From contig NZ_JAIUCY010000002.1 in assembly GCF_020179755.1 (NCBI RefSeq), positions 310,001 through 374,000 of the forward strand: a stretch of 64,000 nucleotides of DNA. Reading direction: 5' to 3'. The DNA is from Herbaspirillum sp. alder98 (GTDB lineage: Bacteria; Pseudomonadota; Gammaproteobacteria; Burkholderiales; Burkholderiaceae_D). A program made the position numbers and the translations under genes. The notes beneath the pieces are model-generated. The model did not search any database. It saw only the letters and a list, made by a program, of their open reading frames with translations, and was not told the DNA's origin. Positions 55,329 through 64,000 of the stretch are shown piece by piece; the stretch's first letter is position 1; each line of letters starts with the position of its first letter.

Positions 55329-55446
55329 TTTCATGTCGCAAGAATGACAGCGGTGAGAATGTAACGAAGCTTGGTAACGACGATCTGATACAGAAATTTT
55401 TAGGTTAGACTTTGCAAGTGTAAAGGGGAACTAACTAAAATTTACT

Positions 55447-58400
55447 ATGAAGAAATCGAATAGGGTGCGGGGGCAACAGCGTCGCGGCAAGCGCGTTGAA
55501 TTTTCAAACAGCGGCGCGCCTATTGTCTGGCACCGCAGCATGGGGTCTGCGGCGTTGGTCGCATCGATCGGTGCAATGGCCATAGCGGGGCCGGCGTCCG
55601 CCGATCAAGGTGTCGTGCAGGTGCAGCGTGGCGCCAACGGGCGCGATGGCGAGTCCGCGTTCTTCTGGTCCAATGCGACCGCGGGTCAGGATGCGGCGGC
55701 CTCTATGTGGGTACAAACGTCACCGATTAGCGGCGTCGCGCCAGCCCTTGAAATCGGGTCTGTCGGCGGTGCGGGCGGTTCTGCCTACTCCAAGGGCGTC
55801 ATTCATAATGTGCCTGGCAAGCCCGGTGGCAGCGGTGGTCTTGTATCGCTCGACATCTTCGGCGGTGCGGACATTTTTGGAACGCTAGGTATCTTTACAC
55901 AAGCCAAACCACTGATCAGTGTCTATTCATTCGGTGGCACAGGCGGGCTTGGCTATACCTCGTGGACCGACGCAGACGGGGGGATCGCGCGCGGCGGCGA
56001 CGGTGGGCAGGTAAACCTGAACATCGGATCGATTATCATTGCCGGCAGTGACGCCGGAACGCGCACCGTTGCGCTGCCCGCTATCAAGGCGTTGTCGCAG
56101 GGCGGGGCGGCCGGCATCGGTCAGAACGGCAGCCGGTCTCAGGACGGGACATATGCATCCCGTACCGATACGGATCGCGGCGGCTCTGGCGGCATGGTGA
56201 CGGTCGGCCTCGACCAGTATGCAAGCGTCAGTGTCACTGGAGACCTCGCGCCCGCGGTGTACGCAGGCTCGCTGGGTGGCAACGGCGGCAATGCCAGCAA
56301 CAGCGGCGGCTATCCGTCCAACGGCGGCGGCGGCGGCAGCGTCAACTTCATCAATCAGGGCACCATCACCACCGACGGCAACAATTCTGCTGCGGTCATC
56401 CTGCAAAGTGCAGGCGGCGCCGGCGGCACCGGTGCGGCCGGCGCGTTCACGTCCGGCACTCCGGGCGGCACGGGCGGTGCCGGTGGTGTCGTCACCGGGA
56501 ACAATGCAGGCATGATCGCCACGCAAGGCGACTACAGCTTCGGCATCATGGCGCAATCCGTGGGCGGTGTCGGCGGCAATGGCGGCGGGGCTGCATTCAC
56601 TTCCGGCGGTAACGGCGGCGGAGCGGGCCTGGGCGGTGTGGTCTCGGTGACCAACGAAGGCGCTATTTCGACCACCGGCATCGGGGCAACCGCCATCATG
56701 GCCCAAAGTATCGGCGGCGGTAGCGCACTGGACGCTTTCTATGCCACGACGCCGGTCATCAGCAGCGGCGGCGGCGGCAGCGGCGGCGGTAGCGGTATCC
56801 TGCCGTTTGCCAGCGGCGGCACAGGCGGCCTCGGTGGCGTGGGCGGTAACGTGGCCATCGATCATCTCGGCAGCATCAGCACTGCGGGCGATGCAGCCTA
56901 CGGCGTGTTGGCACAAAGCATCGGCGGCGGTGGCGGTACCGGTGGTAAAGGATCCAGCTCCCTGGCGTTTCTGGCGGTGGCCCTGGGCGGCACCGGCGGC
57001 GGTGGCGGCGACGGTGGCCAGGTCTCCTTCGACAGCGTTGCAGGAAGCAGCATCCAGACCTTGGGCCAGGGCGCTACCGGGGTATTGGCGCAGTCCATCG
57101 GCGGCGGCGGCGGCACCGGCGGCTATGCCACCTCGAAATCGGTCAGCCCCGGCCTGTCGGTTTCTTCTGCCACCGGCGGTTCTGGCGGCAAAGGCGGAGC
57201 GGGCGGGTTGGTCAGCATCACCAATAACTCCACGATACAGACCGCCGGCGAAACTGCCTTCGGCCTGCAGGCTTCCAGCATTGGCGGCGGCGGTGGTACG
57301 GGCGGTGGCGCCAATGCGTTCGCCGTGGCCTTTCCTGTCATCACGCCCTCAGGGCAGACGCTGCCCTCCTTCACGGTGACCAATGCCGTCGGCGGTTCCG
57401 GTGGCGATGGCGGTGCGGGCGCGCTGGCGATGGTCAACAACAATGCCGGGATCGAAACCTTCGGCGTGGGGGCAACCGGCATCCTCGCGCAGAGTATCGG
57501 CGGTGGCGGCGGCAACGCAGGAAACGCATACGCCTACGGCCTGGCCGTTGCAGCGCCCGGCTCTTCCGCATTCAACGTGACGAACTCGATCGGCGGCAGC
57601 GGCGGTGGCGGCGGAACCAGCGTAGGTGCTCGCGTCGTCAACAGCGCCAGCGTCCTCACCAGCGGCGACGGTGCTTTCGGCATCCAGGTGCAGAGCATCG
57701 GCGGCGGTGGTGGCAATTCCGGATCGGCTTCTGCGTCGGCAGACGCGCTGAGCTTGTATCGGACGGTGACGTTCGGACAAACCATCGGGGGCACCAACAA
57801 CGTCGGCGGCGGCTCGGGTGGCCTCGCAACGGTCGACAACGATGGCCTGGTGCAAACACGCGGCACCGGTGCAACAGGCATTCTGTTGCAAAGTATCGGC
57901 GGCGGTGGCGGCAACGGCGGCGCGGTCAATGCGGCGTCAGCGTCCGGTCTTTCCTTCGACAAGACGCTCGATAGCCTGGTCAAGCAACTCCCGCTGGCCG
58001 ATTCGATTTCCATCGTCAACGCCATCGGCGGTAACGGCGGAAACGGTGGCAATGGCGGCATCGTGAATGCGACCCTGACGTCGAACAGCGTCATCCGCAC
58101 CCTCGGCGCGCAGTCTGACGGCATCCTTGCACAAAGCATCGGCGGTGGTGGCGGCACAGGCGGTGGCGGCTCGGCTGCGGCCAGCGGCAAGCTCTCGTTC
58201 AATCTGTCATTCGGAGGCAAGGGCGGTGCAGGCGGCAGCGGTGGGACGGTCGCGGTCAACAACGCCGGCAACATCCAGACCTATGGCGACGCTTCGCACG
58301 GTGTCTTTGCGCAATCGATCGGCGGTGGCGGTGGTAACGGCGGCAATCTGGCAGCGGCCGAGGCCGCGCCGGATACCGTCGGCGAACTTTTCGCTGCATT

Positions 58401-61400
58401 GAAAAAGGCGGTTGGTGTAGAGGCCTACCAGAATTGGGCAAAGGATCAAAACAACGCCGACAAGAAAGCCGAGCTCGACGCGCTGATCAAGGACATCCAG
58501 GATTCGAGCACTTACAAGGATCTGTCCGCCGCCTTCAAGAACTCCGACATGTACAAGGAGATGCAGGCGGCCGGGAAGAGCGTTAGCACTTATCTGAAGG
58601 CACAGGCCGATGGTTCGGTGAAGCGGCCTGATCTGTCCCTGACACTGTCCTTGGGCGGCAACGGCGGTACCGGCAACGCAGGCGGCCTGATCAACCTGAC
58701 CAATTCGGGCGGCATCCTGACCACCGGCGACGTGTCCTACGGCATGCTGGGCCAATCAATCGGCGGCGGCGGCGGCCAGGGCGGCGTAGCCTATGCGTCG
58801 GGCACCAACAAGACCAACCTGAGCGGCACGCTGGGCGGCACTGGCGGCTTGGGCAACGTCGGCGGCAACGTCAATCTGACCAACCAAGGCGGAATCCAGA
58901 CCTGGGGTAGCTCCTCGTATGGCTTGTATGCCGAATCGGTGGGCGGCGGCGGCGGTATCGGCGTGGGTGCACTCAGCAGCGGCAACAAGAATCTGGTACT
59001 CAATTTCACGATGGGGGGCAGCGGCGGCACTGGCGCCAACGGCGGTGCCATCACGGTGACAAACACCGGTACCATCGACACCCATGGCGACGAAGCTCAC
59101 GGCATCGTTGCGCAAAGTGTAGGCGGCGGTGGCGGCGCCTTCATGATGAGCACCGTGGGCAAAGCCTCTTCAACTGCACCCACAGCCACGGATGACAACG
59201 TCGCCTCGGCCGCTTCCATCAGCGAATTGCTGAAGGCTGTCGGTATCGAGCAGGTCCCGGCGGTTTCACCCGAGGCGAATGGCAAGGAGCCATCTTCCAA
59301 GTCAGGCAGCGTTACCCTGGGCGGCGCCGGCGGTGCTTCCGGAGCGGGTGGTGCAGTCAACGTGACGCACAGTGGTGTCGTCACGACTTCCGGTCTGGCG
59401 GCGTTTGGCATCTTCGCGCAGTCGATCGGCGGCGGGGGCGGCATCTCCAACGCGGCTGGCAGTCCGGGCGGCGTCAAATATGCCGCCTCGTACGGAGGCA
59501 AAGGCGGCTCCTCCGGCAACGGCGGTGCCATCAACGTCAACTTTGCCGATGGCGCCTACATCGGCACCACCGGCGATTATTCCACCGCGGTGTACGCGCA
59601 ATCCGTTGGCGGCGGAGGCGGCTACGGCGGCGCTTCGGTTCTGCAAGGCTATACGCTGCCGATATTCAGCGGCACCGGTGGCACCAGCGGCACAGGTGGC
59701 AACATCTCTATCAGTACCAGCAGCGGCAGCACGATCATCCGGACTGGCGGCGCCCAGGCACATGGAGTGTTCGCCCAGTCGCTGGGCGGCGGTGGCGGCA
59801 CCGTCAGCCAGGCGCTGAAGACTGACCAGACGGCGCGCGCTGCACTGAAGCAGTCGGCTGATGTGCTGACCGCCATTGTCAGTCAGGTGGGCGGTACGGG
59901 GACGATTCTGAACAATATCGACAAGGTGCCGGAGAGTCTGCAGGGTGTTGTTCGCCTGTTCGGCAATGACACGGATACGGTCAACAACGTCCTGACGGCG
60001 CTCACCACCGCGTTGAACCAGCGTAGCGCTTCTCTGGGAACAGGTGGCGATATTTCGATGAACCTGAATGGTGATATCAGGACCAGCGGTGCAGGTTCTT
60101 ACGGCTTGTTCGCGCAGAGTGGCTTCCAGCAAAGCGACGGCTCGCTGGACCCGACACGTCCGGGCGGGAAAATCACGATCTCGTATTCGGGCGTGCTGCA
60201 GGGCGGAAGCGGCGCTGGCGCGGCCATCGTCGTCGACGGCGGCAGTAATGAAAACACGATCACCATCAACAAAGGCGCTTACGTCAGCGCGCTATCCGGC
60301 CATGCCGTCATCTCCACGTTTGGCCGGGAACTGCTGAGCAACTTTGGCACCTTGGTCGGCGATATCGACCTCGCCAGCGGCGGCACGCAAGAGGGGAACA
60401 ACGTTCGCAACGAAGCAGGCGGCACCTACGTCTCCGGCGGCAGCGGGATCGTCAACCTTGGCGATGGTCCGGGCCGGTTCTACAACGTCGGCACTTTCGA
60501 TGTGGGCGGCGTGGGTACTATCGCAACGGCGACGATCAAGGGCGGCGAGTACACTCACCTGGGTGGCACATTGCGCGTAGACGTCAATAGCATCGCCGCC
60601 GCAGGCAAGCAGAACGCCGACCTGTTCAAGGCTTCGTACCTCCGTGTAGATGGTGTGGCGATCAAACCGCACGCCGTTCAGGGCCTGCTGCCAGGCACCA
60701 GCTTCACGGTGGTATCTGCAGATACATTGGACGTGCGAACGCCAGCAGTCTCAGGCGCCAGCAGTGCCAGCCCGATTTCGTGGGCTGTCACGCGCAACGC
60801 CAACGGCCTGATGATTGCGCCTGCCGGCGCAGATTTTGCAGGTAAGGCGCAAGGCAACGCCACCGATACCGAACGTTCGCTGCTAAGCAGCCTGCAGCGT
60901 GCCTGGGATGCAGGCGTTAACATTGCGGGCATTTTCGCCGGCATGGCGAACGTCGACTCTGCTCAGAGCTATGAAAATGCACTCAACAGCCTGGCCGTCT
61001 CTGAAGACCTCGGCCAGTCGGCCGCGCGCCAGACGCTGGCCGGTCGCAAATCCCTGAACGCCGCGCTGAGCTGCCCCGTGTTTGATGGCGATACGACCAT
61101 GCTGCGTGAAACGCAGTGCACCTGGGCGCGTATCACGGGCTCACGCCTCACGCAAAGCGACACTTCAGTGGCCGATGGCTCCAAACAGGAAGGCTTAAGC
61201 TACCGGGTGGGCGGACAGTGGGAAATCCGCCCGGATTGGTTCTTTGGCGCCACCGCCGCCTATAACACTTCGACCATGCACACTAACGATGGCCTGGTGG
61301 CAGTGCGCGGGCAGGGCGGCGACGTATCGTTCTCGCTGAAGCATCAGGCCGGACCATGGCTGCTGGCAGGCGCGGTGCACGCGGGATACGGCAACTACGA

Positions 61401-61941
61401 TTCCGATGCCCTGTTCATAGTCGGTGACGAACAGTGGCGTGCCGAAAATCGCAACGATGTCTGGACGGCCGGCCTGAGAACCCGTGCCGCCTATGAAGTC
61501 GCAGGCAATGACTGGTATGTACGCCCTTATGTCGACCTGGATTTTCTGCGCAGCTACATGCCGGGTTACACCCTGAGCGGCGAAGGCGCGACGCTGAGGG
61601 CGGCCGCATTGAAGCAATGGACGGTCGTTCTTACGCCGACCATCGAAGCAGGCAGCCGGATTGCCGCTGGTCGTTTCGGCTGGCTGCGCCCGTACCTGTC
61701 GGTAGGTGCCTCGTTCCTGAAATCCGGCGGATCCAGTAACAAGGTGTCGCTCTCCGACAGCGGTGGCGGTGAGATCTCGTTCACATCGAAATCGGCGCTG
61801 CCGGATCGACTCATCAACCTCGGCGCCGGCGTGCAGCTCTATGCGAAGGACAAGTACGAAGTGCGTGCGGAATACCAGGCACGGAGAGGGCAGAGCATGA
61901 CGGACCAAGAACTGAGCGTGCGGATGGCGATTGCCTTCTGA
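55447..61941 (+). CDS. giant Gly-rich autotransporter (type Va secreted surface protein)
   Basis: A 2164-residue protein. An extended signal region (about 52 residues, basic start, MGSAALVASIGAMAIAGPASA) leads into a passenger of about 1830 residues made of repeated units with the core AQSIGGGGG, seen about 16 times at 50-150 residue spacing, and the linker GDxxxGILAQS. This resembles a long beta-helix. Three polar, helix-prone inserts break the pattern, at about 972-1065, 1235-1285 and 1455-1520. Residues about 1885-2164 form the autotransporter barrel (GLSYRVGGQWEIRPDWFFGA, closing ELSVRMAIAF). It should be displayed on the cell surface or released; adhesion or biofilm is a guess. AAAGGGGAA lies unusually far from the ATG. 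The gene is boxed in by IS remnants. Confidence 0.92.
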   Translation: MKKSNRVRGQQRRGKRVEFSNSGAPIVWHRSMGSAALVASIGAMAIAGPASADQGVVQVQRGANGRDGESAFFWSNATAGQDAAASMWVQTSPISGVAPALEIGSVGGAGGSAYSKGVIHNVPGKPGGSGGLVSLDIFGGADIFGTLGIFTQAKPLISVYSFGGTGGLGYTSWTDADGGIARGGDGGQVNLNIGSIIIAGSDAGTRTVALPAIKALSQGGAAGIGQNGSRSQDGTYASRTDTDRGGSGGMVTVGLDQYASVSVTGDLAPAVYAGSLGGNGGNASNSGGYPSNGGGGGSVNFINQGTITTDGNNSAAVILQSAGGAGGTGAAGAFTSGTPGGTGGAGGVVTGNNAGMIATQGDYSFGIMAQSVGGVGGNGGGAAFTSGGNGGGAGLGGVVSVTNEGAISTTGIGATAIMAQSIGGGSALDAFYATTPVISSGGGGSGGGSGILPFASGGTGGLGGVGGNVAIDHLGSISTAGDAAYGVLAQSIGGGGGTGGKGSSSLAFLAVALGGTGGGGGDGGQVSFDSVAGSSIQTLGQGATGVLAQSIGGGGGTGGYATSKSVSPGLSVSSATGGSGGKGGAGGLVSITNNSTIQTAGETAFGLQASSIGGGGGTGGGANAFAVAFPVITPSGQTLPSFTVTNAVGGSGGDGGAGALAMVNNNAGIETFGVGATGILAQSIGGGGGNAGNAYAYGLAVAAPGSSAFNVTNSIGGSGGGGGTSVGARVVNSASVLTSGDGAFGIQVQSIGGGGGNSGSASASADALSLYRTVTFGQTIGGTNNVGGGSGGLATVDNDGLVQTRGTGATGILLQSIGGGGGNGGAVNAASASGLSFDKTLDSLVKQLPLADSISIVNAIGGNGGNGGNGGIVNATLTSNSVIRTLGAQSDGILAQSIGGGGGTGGGGSAAASGKLSFNLSFGGKGGAGGSGGTVAVNNAGNIQTYGDASHGVFAQSIGGGGGNGGNLAAAEAAPDTVGELFAALKKAVGVEAYQNWAKDQNNADKKAELDALIKDIQDSSTYKDLSAAFKNSDMYKEMQAAGKSVSTYLKAQADGSVKRPDLSLTLSLGGNGGTGNAGGLINLTNSGGILTTGDVSYGMLGQSIGGGGGQGGVAYASGTNKTNLSGTLGGTGGLGNVGGNVNLTNQGGIQTWGSSSYGLYAESVGGGGGIGVGALSSGNKNLVLNFTMGGSGGTGANGGAITVTNTGTIDTHGDEAHGIVAQSVGGGGGAFMMSTVGKASSTAPTATDDNVASAASISELLKAVGIEQVPAVSPEANGKEPSSKSGSVTLGGAGGASGAGGAVNVTHSGVVTTSGLAAFGIFAQSIGGGGGISNAAGSPGGVKYAASYGGKGGSSGNGGAINVNFADGAYIGTTGDYSTAVYAQSVGGGGGYGGASVLQGYTLPIFSGTGGTSGTGGNISISTSSGSTIIRTGGAQAHGVFAQSLGGGGGTVSQALKTDQTARAALKQSADVLTAIVSQVGGTGTILNNIDKVPESLQGVVRLFGNDTDTVNNVLTALTTALNQRSASLGTGGDISMNLNGDIRTSGAGSYGLFAQSGFQQSDGSLDPTRPGGKITISYSGVLQGGSGAGAAIVVDGGSNENTITINKGAYVSALSGHAVISTFGRELLSNFGTLVGDIDLASGGTQEGNNVRNEAGGTYVSGGSGIVNLGDGPGRFYNVGTFDVGGVGTIATATIKGGEYTHLGGTLRVDVNSIAAAGKQNADLFKASYLRVDGVAIKPHAVQGLLPGTSFTVVSADTLDVRTPAVSGASSASPISWAVTRNANGLMIAPAGADFAGKAQGNATDTERSLLSSLQRAWDAGVNIAGIFAGMANVDSAQSYENALNSLAVSEDLGQSAARQTLAGRKSLNAALSCPVFDGDTTMLRETQCTWARITGSRLTQSDTSVADGSKQEGLSYRVGGQWEIRPDWFFGATAAYNTSTMHTNDGLVAVRGQGGDVSFSLKHQAGPWLLAGAVHAGYGNYDSDALFIVGDEQWRAENRNDVWTAGLRTRAAYEVAGNDWYVRPYVDLDFLRSYMPGYTLSGEGATLRAAALKQWTVVLTPTIEAGSRIAAGRFGWLRPYLSVGASFLKSGGSSNKVSLSDSGGGEISFTSKSALPDRLINLGAGVQLYAKDKYEVRAEYQARRGQSMTDQELSVRMAIAF
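56530..59820 (+). repeat. tandem-like Gly-rich coding repeats in the autotransporter passenger
   Basis: Degenerate units encode G-[AV]-x-G-[IV]-[LFM]-[AV]-Q-S-[IV]-G-G-G-G-G followed by a variable Gly/Ser/Asn linker and a short NxGxIxTxG strand. The DNA shows recurring agtatcggcggcggtggcgg-like blocks, which could recombine. Confidence 0.8.
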
Positions 61942-61977
61942 TTGTGGAAGGCAAATGAAAATGCCGCCTCGAATTGA

Positions 61978-62186
61978 ACTGCCCCCCGTGGCAGCGTGAT
62001 ACGAACGAGAACACCAATGGACTGCTTCGTCAATACGTCCCTAAAGGTACCAGTCTGGCGAGCTACTCGCAAAGCGATCTGAACAAGATCGCCTTACAAC
62101 TGGATCAACGACCCAGAAAGACGTTGGGTTTCATGACGCCTGCAGATAAACTAAATGCCAGCATAGATGTTGCCGTCACCAGTTGA
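61978..62186 (+). pseudogene. IS30-family transposase C-terminal fragment
   Basis: Directly after the autotransporter stop the frame reads CPPWQRDTNENTNGLLRQY, then VPKGTSLASYSQSDLNKIA and RPRKTLGFMTPADKL. This is the well-known C-terminus of IS30-family transposases (PWQRGTNENTNGLLRQY..., RPRK.LGW.TP). Only about 70 codons remain, without the catalytic Asp residues or the N-terminus, so it is a relic. Confidence 0.85.
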
Positions 62187-62343
62187 ACTCATCGCCACCT
62201 TTTTAAGATATCGCGCTCCTCGGTTGCGCTTGATCTGTGCCTTCAGATGCCGAACTTAGACGTTTGGATTCATTCGCACAGCCCCGGCCCCGGCAGGTCA
62301 GACCCCGGTCGACGCTAGCCTGAGTACACGCACGGCCTTTTGA

Positions 62344-62733
62344 TTGAGCTCCGTCATATCATCCGGCGCACAGATTCCAAGATTGTTACTGACCACCCCT
62401 GTACATTCGGTCGAATATCGCAGTTCTGGTGTCATCTTTGACCTGGCACCAGTGGTCCGCGATTCCGTGGTCGACCTGACGGTAGGCCAGCAGCTATCGA
62501 ACTTCGTCACGACACAAACCGGCGTCAACAATTCGCCGACGCTGACTAAGCGCGAAGTCCGAACGTCGCTATCGGTCGCTGACGGCGATATCGTCATCAT
62601 CGGCGGCCTGGCCGAGAACCGAGAAAGCTCGGGGCGCATTGGCTTCTCTTTCCTGCCTGAGTGGATGCGTTCTGATACCGGCCAGACCAGCAAAAGCGAG
62701 ATTCTGCTTGTCCTCCAGGTGTCGCGGCTGTGA
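62344..62733 (+). pseudogene. secretin C-terminal fragment, filamentous-phage type
   Basis: The frame of about 130 codons opens at a TTG just after an in-frame stop. It reads SGAQIPRLLLTTPVHSVEYR, SSGVIFDLAPVVRDSVVDL, TKREVRTSLSVADGDIVIIGG and TSKSEILLVLQVSRL, the C-terminal beta-domain of a secretin, as in pIV-like outer-membrane channels of filamentous phages. The N-domains and most of the gate region are missing, so the gene is broken at its 5' side, presumably at the element boundary. A pilus or type II secretin is possible, but the adjacent HUH Rep favours a phage. Confidence 0.65.
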
Positions 62734-62975
62734 CGGGCCTCGGTCCCTGCCAAACCTGGGACAGTGGCGCTCCAGGTACGGTCCTAACGTCGCATGTAGC
62801 GCTCGGGCAAAGCCCGATGGTTTCCGTAGCAGCCGGGTCGGTAGACCTGCGCGTAGCCGGAAAACAAGCATGCGTCGATGTGGAGGAGACTGTGAAGGAT
62901 GCGTTACGGGGAGCGCGCTTGCTTGGTCGCGCCGCCCGCAGCTTGCGAGGACGGCGCGAGCGAAGCGAGCGCTAG
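62730..62975 (+). CDS. small hypothetical protein coupled to the secretin fragment
   Basis: An 81-codon ORF whose GTG start overlaps the secretin stop by four bases (GTGA). It begins MTGLGPCQTWDSGAPG and ends with an Arg-rich tail (RGRRERSER). It matches no family I know. Position after the secretin and before rep suggests a minor phage gene or a chance ORF; the overlap is the only support. Confidence 0.35.
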   Translation: MTGLGPCQTWDSGAPGTVLTSHVALGQSPMVSVAAGSVDLRVAGKQACVDVEETVKDALRGARLLGRAARSLRGRRERSER

Positions 62976-62982
62976 ACTTGTA

Positions 62983-62996
62983 TTAAGCATACTTAA
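62983..62996. repeat. short AT-rich inverted repeat
   Basis: TTAAG-CATA-CTTAA is a perfect 5-bp inverted repeat in the non-coding stretch before rep. It could be an operator or part of a recombination site of the phage-like element; nothing decides between these. Confidence 0.35.
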
Positions 62997-63070
62997 CGTA
63001 CAGCACCAGTTCCGCAGGGCCGAAGTAGAGGAAAGAACGAAGCAGGGAAGGGTAGTCCAGAAAAGAAAAT

Positions 63071-63101
63071 GCCCCGACAGGAGTCGCAATCCGGTCGGGG
63101 C
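63071..63101. other. hairpin just upstream of rep
   Basis: An 8-bp stem GCCCCGAC / GTCGGGGC with a 15-base loop sits 32 bases before the rep start. In rolling-circle elements such hairpins near rep serve as replication origins; alternatively it terminates transcription from the secretin side. Its role here is inferred from position only. Confidence 0.45.
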
Positions 63102-63132
63102 GTTCATCCAACTAGTTGAAATAGGTGAATGA

Positions 63133-64000
63133 ATGTCTGAAAATTATACGGTCGATGACGACCTGTCAAATGTTTCGTTTGAATCTTGCAACGAGTTGCA
63201 TCAAGAATTCTTTGGCTGGAATAATGACGGCCATAAAAATACCTGGAACGACCGTTATATGGCCCGTAGAACGGTTTATCCGGATGGACAGATGGAAGTA
63301 GTTGTCTGCCGGGAAAAACATTTCATAGGCCCGGCATACACAGGCAAACGCACGAAGCGTGGCGAGTCAGCGAATCGTGAGCGTAATGAGGAAGTCGCCG
63401 GTCGTGCTGCCAAAAAGAATGTGCGTGATCGCTGCAAGTCGATTGGCGCTGATCGGATGATTACACTGACCTACCGGGATAACATGACGGACCGTGAAGT
63501 CGCGCTCAAACACTGGGATAAATTCCGCCGTCGTGTCGGAAAACATAAGAAATTTCACTATGTTGCGGTCATTGAGGAACAGAAGCGGGGTGCGCTACAT
63601 TTCCATGTCGCGGTCAATGGTCGCCAGTCCTATCACTTGTTGCGCTCGATCTGGTCCAGCATTGTGGGCGTAGATGAATTTGGTAATTCGATGTCGAATA
63701 TCGATGTTCGCAATCCCACTAAGTTTGGCTTTGGCAAGAATGGCATCCACAAATTAGCAGAGTACATTGCCAAGTATTGCGGCAAGCAAATGGATGCTCG
63801 CGAACTAGATCAGAAACGTTATTTTTCTTCCAGGGGGATTCCGAAGCCGGACGTGCAGAGCTGGCCTATCGCCAGTGTCAATTCGCTGGGGGCCGTTCAA
63901 ACAGCATTTGCGATAGCCAGCGCTGGATTGCTTGACGGAGCACATTTTTGGTATAGCAAGGCCCTTGACGTGATATGGATTGCTACGGCACCGTCGGCGG
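63133..64000 (+). CDS. HUH rolling-circle replication initiator (phage/plasmid Rep), 3' end outside the window
   Basis: The frame is open for 289 codons from the ATG at 63133 to the window edge. Motif 1 is RMITLTYRDN near 110, motif 2 the HUH metal site ALHFHVAV with His156 and His158, and motif 3 EYIAKYCGKQM with Tyr211 and Tyr215, in the usual order and spacing of replication endonucleases of filamentous phages and rolling-circle plasmids. The protein should nick the + strand origin and join to its 5' end through a Tyr. Codon use is less GC-rich than in the core genes. With the secretin fragment upstream it fits an integrated inovirus-like element. The rest of the element lies beyond the window. 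Confidence 0.85.
   Translation, partial: MSENYTVDDDLSNVSFESCNELHQEFFGWNNDGHKNTWNDRYMARRTVYPDGQMEVVVCREKHFIGPAYTGKRTKRGESANRERNEEVAGRAAKKNVRDRCKSIGADRMITLTYRDNMTDREVALKHWDKFRRRVGKHKKFHYVAVIEEQKRGALHFHVAVNGRQSYHLLRSIWSSIVGVDEFGNSMSNIDVRNPTKFGFGKNGIHKLAEYIAKYCGKQMDARELDQKRYFSSRGIPKPDVQSWPIASVNSLGAVQTAFAIASAGLLDGAHFWYSKALDVIWIATAPSA

Noticed and set aside
55900..59900. CRISPR-like periodic repeats
   Set aside because: The periodicity comes from Gly-rich codons in one long reading frame; the units vary in sequence and spacing and there are no constant direct repeats with unique spacers.

Overview
The window is high-GC DNA whose gene content fits the Burkholderiales, and most likely Oxalobacteraceae such as Herbaspirillum. 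The siderophore locus resembles the lipopeptide siderophores of that group (serobactin, cupriachelin and taiwachelin type). This assignment rests on gene content and codon style alone, because there is no rRNA or tRNA in the window.

Positions 1-30.5 kb hold an iron-acquisition locus. Three co-directional NRPS genes on the + strand carry an assembly line that began upstream of the window. The first ends in a fused Fe(II)/2-oxoglutarate hydroxylase. The second loads Asp (A-domain code read as DLTKVGHVGK). The third carries a Ser module, a hydroxyornithine-like module, an epimerase, a terminal C domain and a thioesterase. Converging on them is a - strand operon: N-acyltransferase, ornithine N5-monooxygenase, TonB-dependent receptor and PepSY membrane reductase. 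A divergent SyrD/PvdE-type exporter and a second receptor follow. Two matching Fur-like motifs (26.22 and 30.51 kb) tie these genes together. The whole set covers synthesis, export, uptake and iron release.

Positions 30.6-47.4 kb look mostly chromosomal. They include a FAN1-type VRR-NUC nuclease overlapping a nuclease-helicase gene, behind a near-consensus LexA box. They also include an OYE/SDR/VOC redox operon with a divergent LysR regulator, an AI-2E-family membrane protein, a flavin reductase, an acyltransferase-3/SGNH protein, a secreted dienelactone-hydrolase-like protein, a hybrid histidine kinase and an aldo/keto reductase.

Positions 47.5-50.5 kb contain a good candidate for an unannotated small RNA (promoter, serial hairpins, terminator), a cupin, a secreted MoaF-like protein, an HxlR regulator and a second copy of the secreted hydrolase.

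Positions 50.5-64 kb form an accessory region. A lower-GC McrBC restriction pair is followed by a truncated IS3-family element, a 2164-residue Gly-rich autotransporter, an IS30 transposase tail, and the edge of a filamentous-phage-like element. That edge comprises a secretin C-terminal fragment, a small ORF, a hairpin and an HUH rolling-circle Rep that runs off the window. No CRISPR array, rRNA or convincing tRNA was seen.
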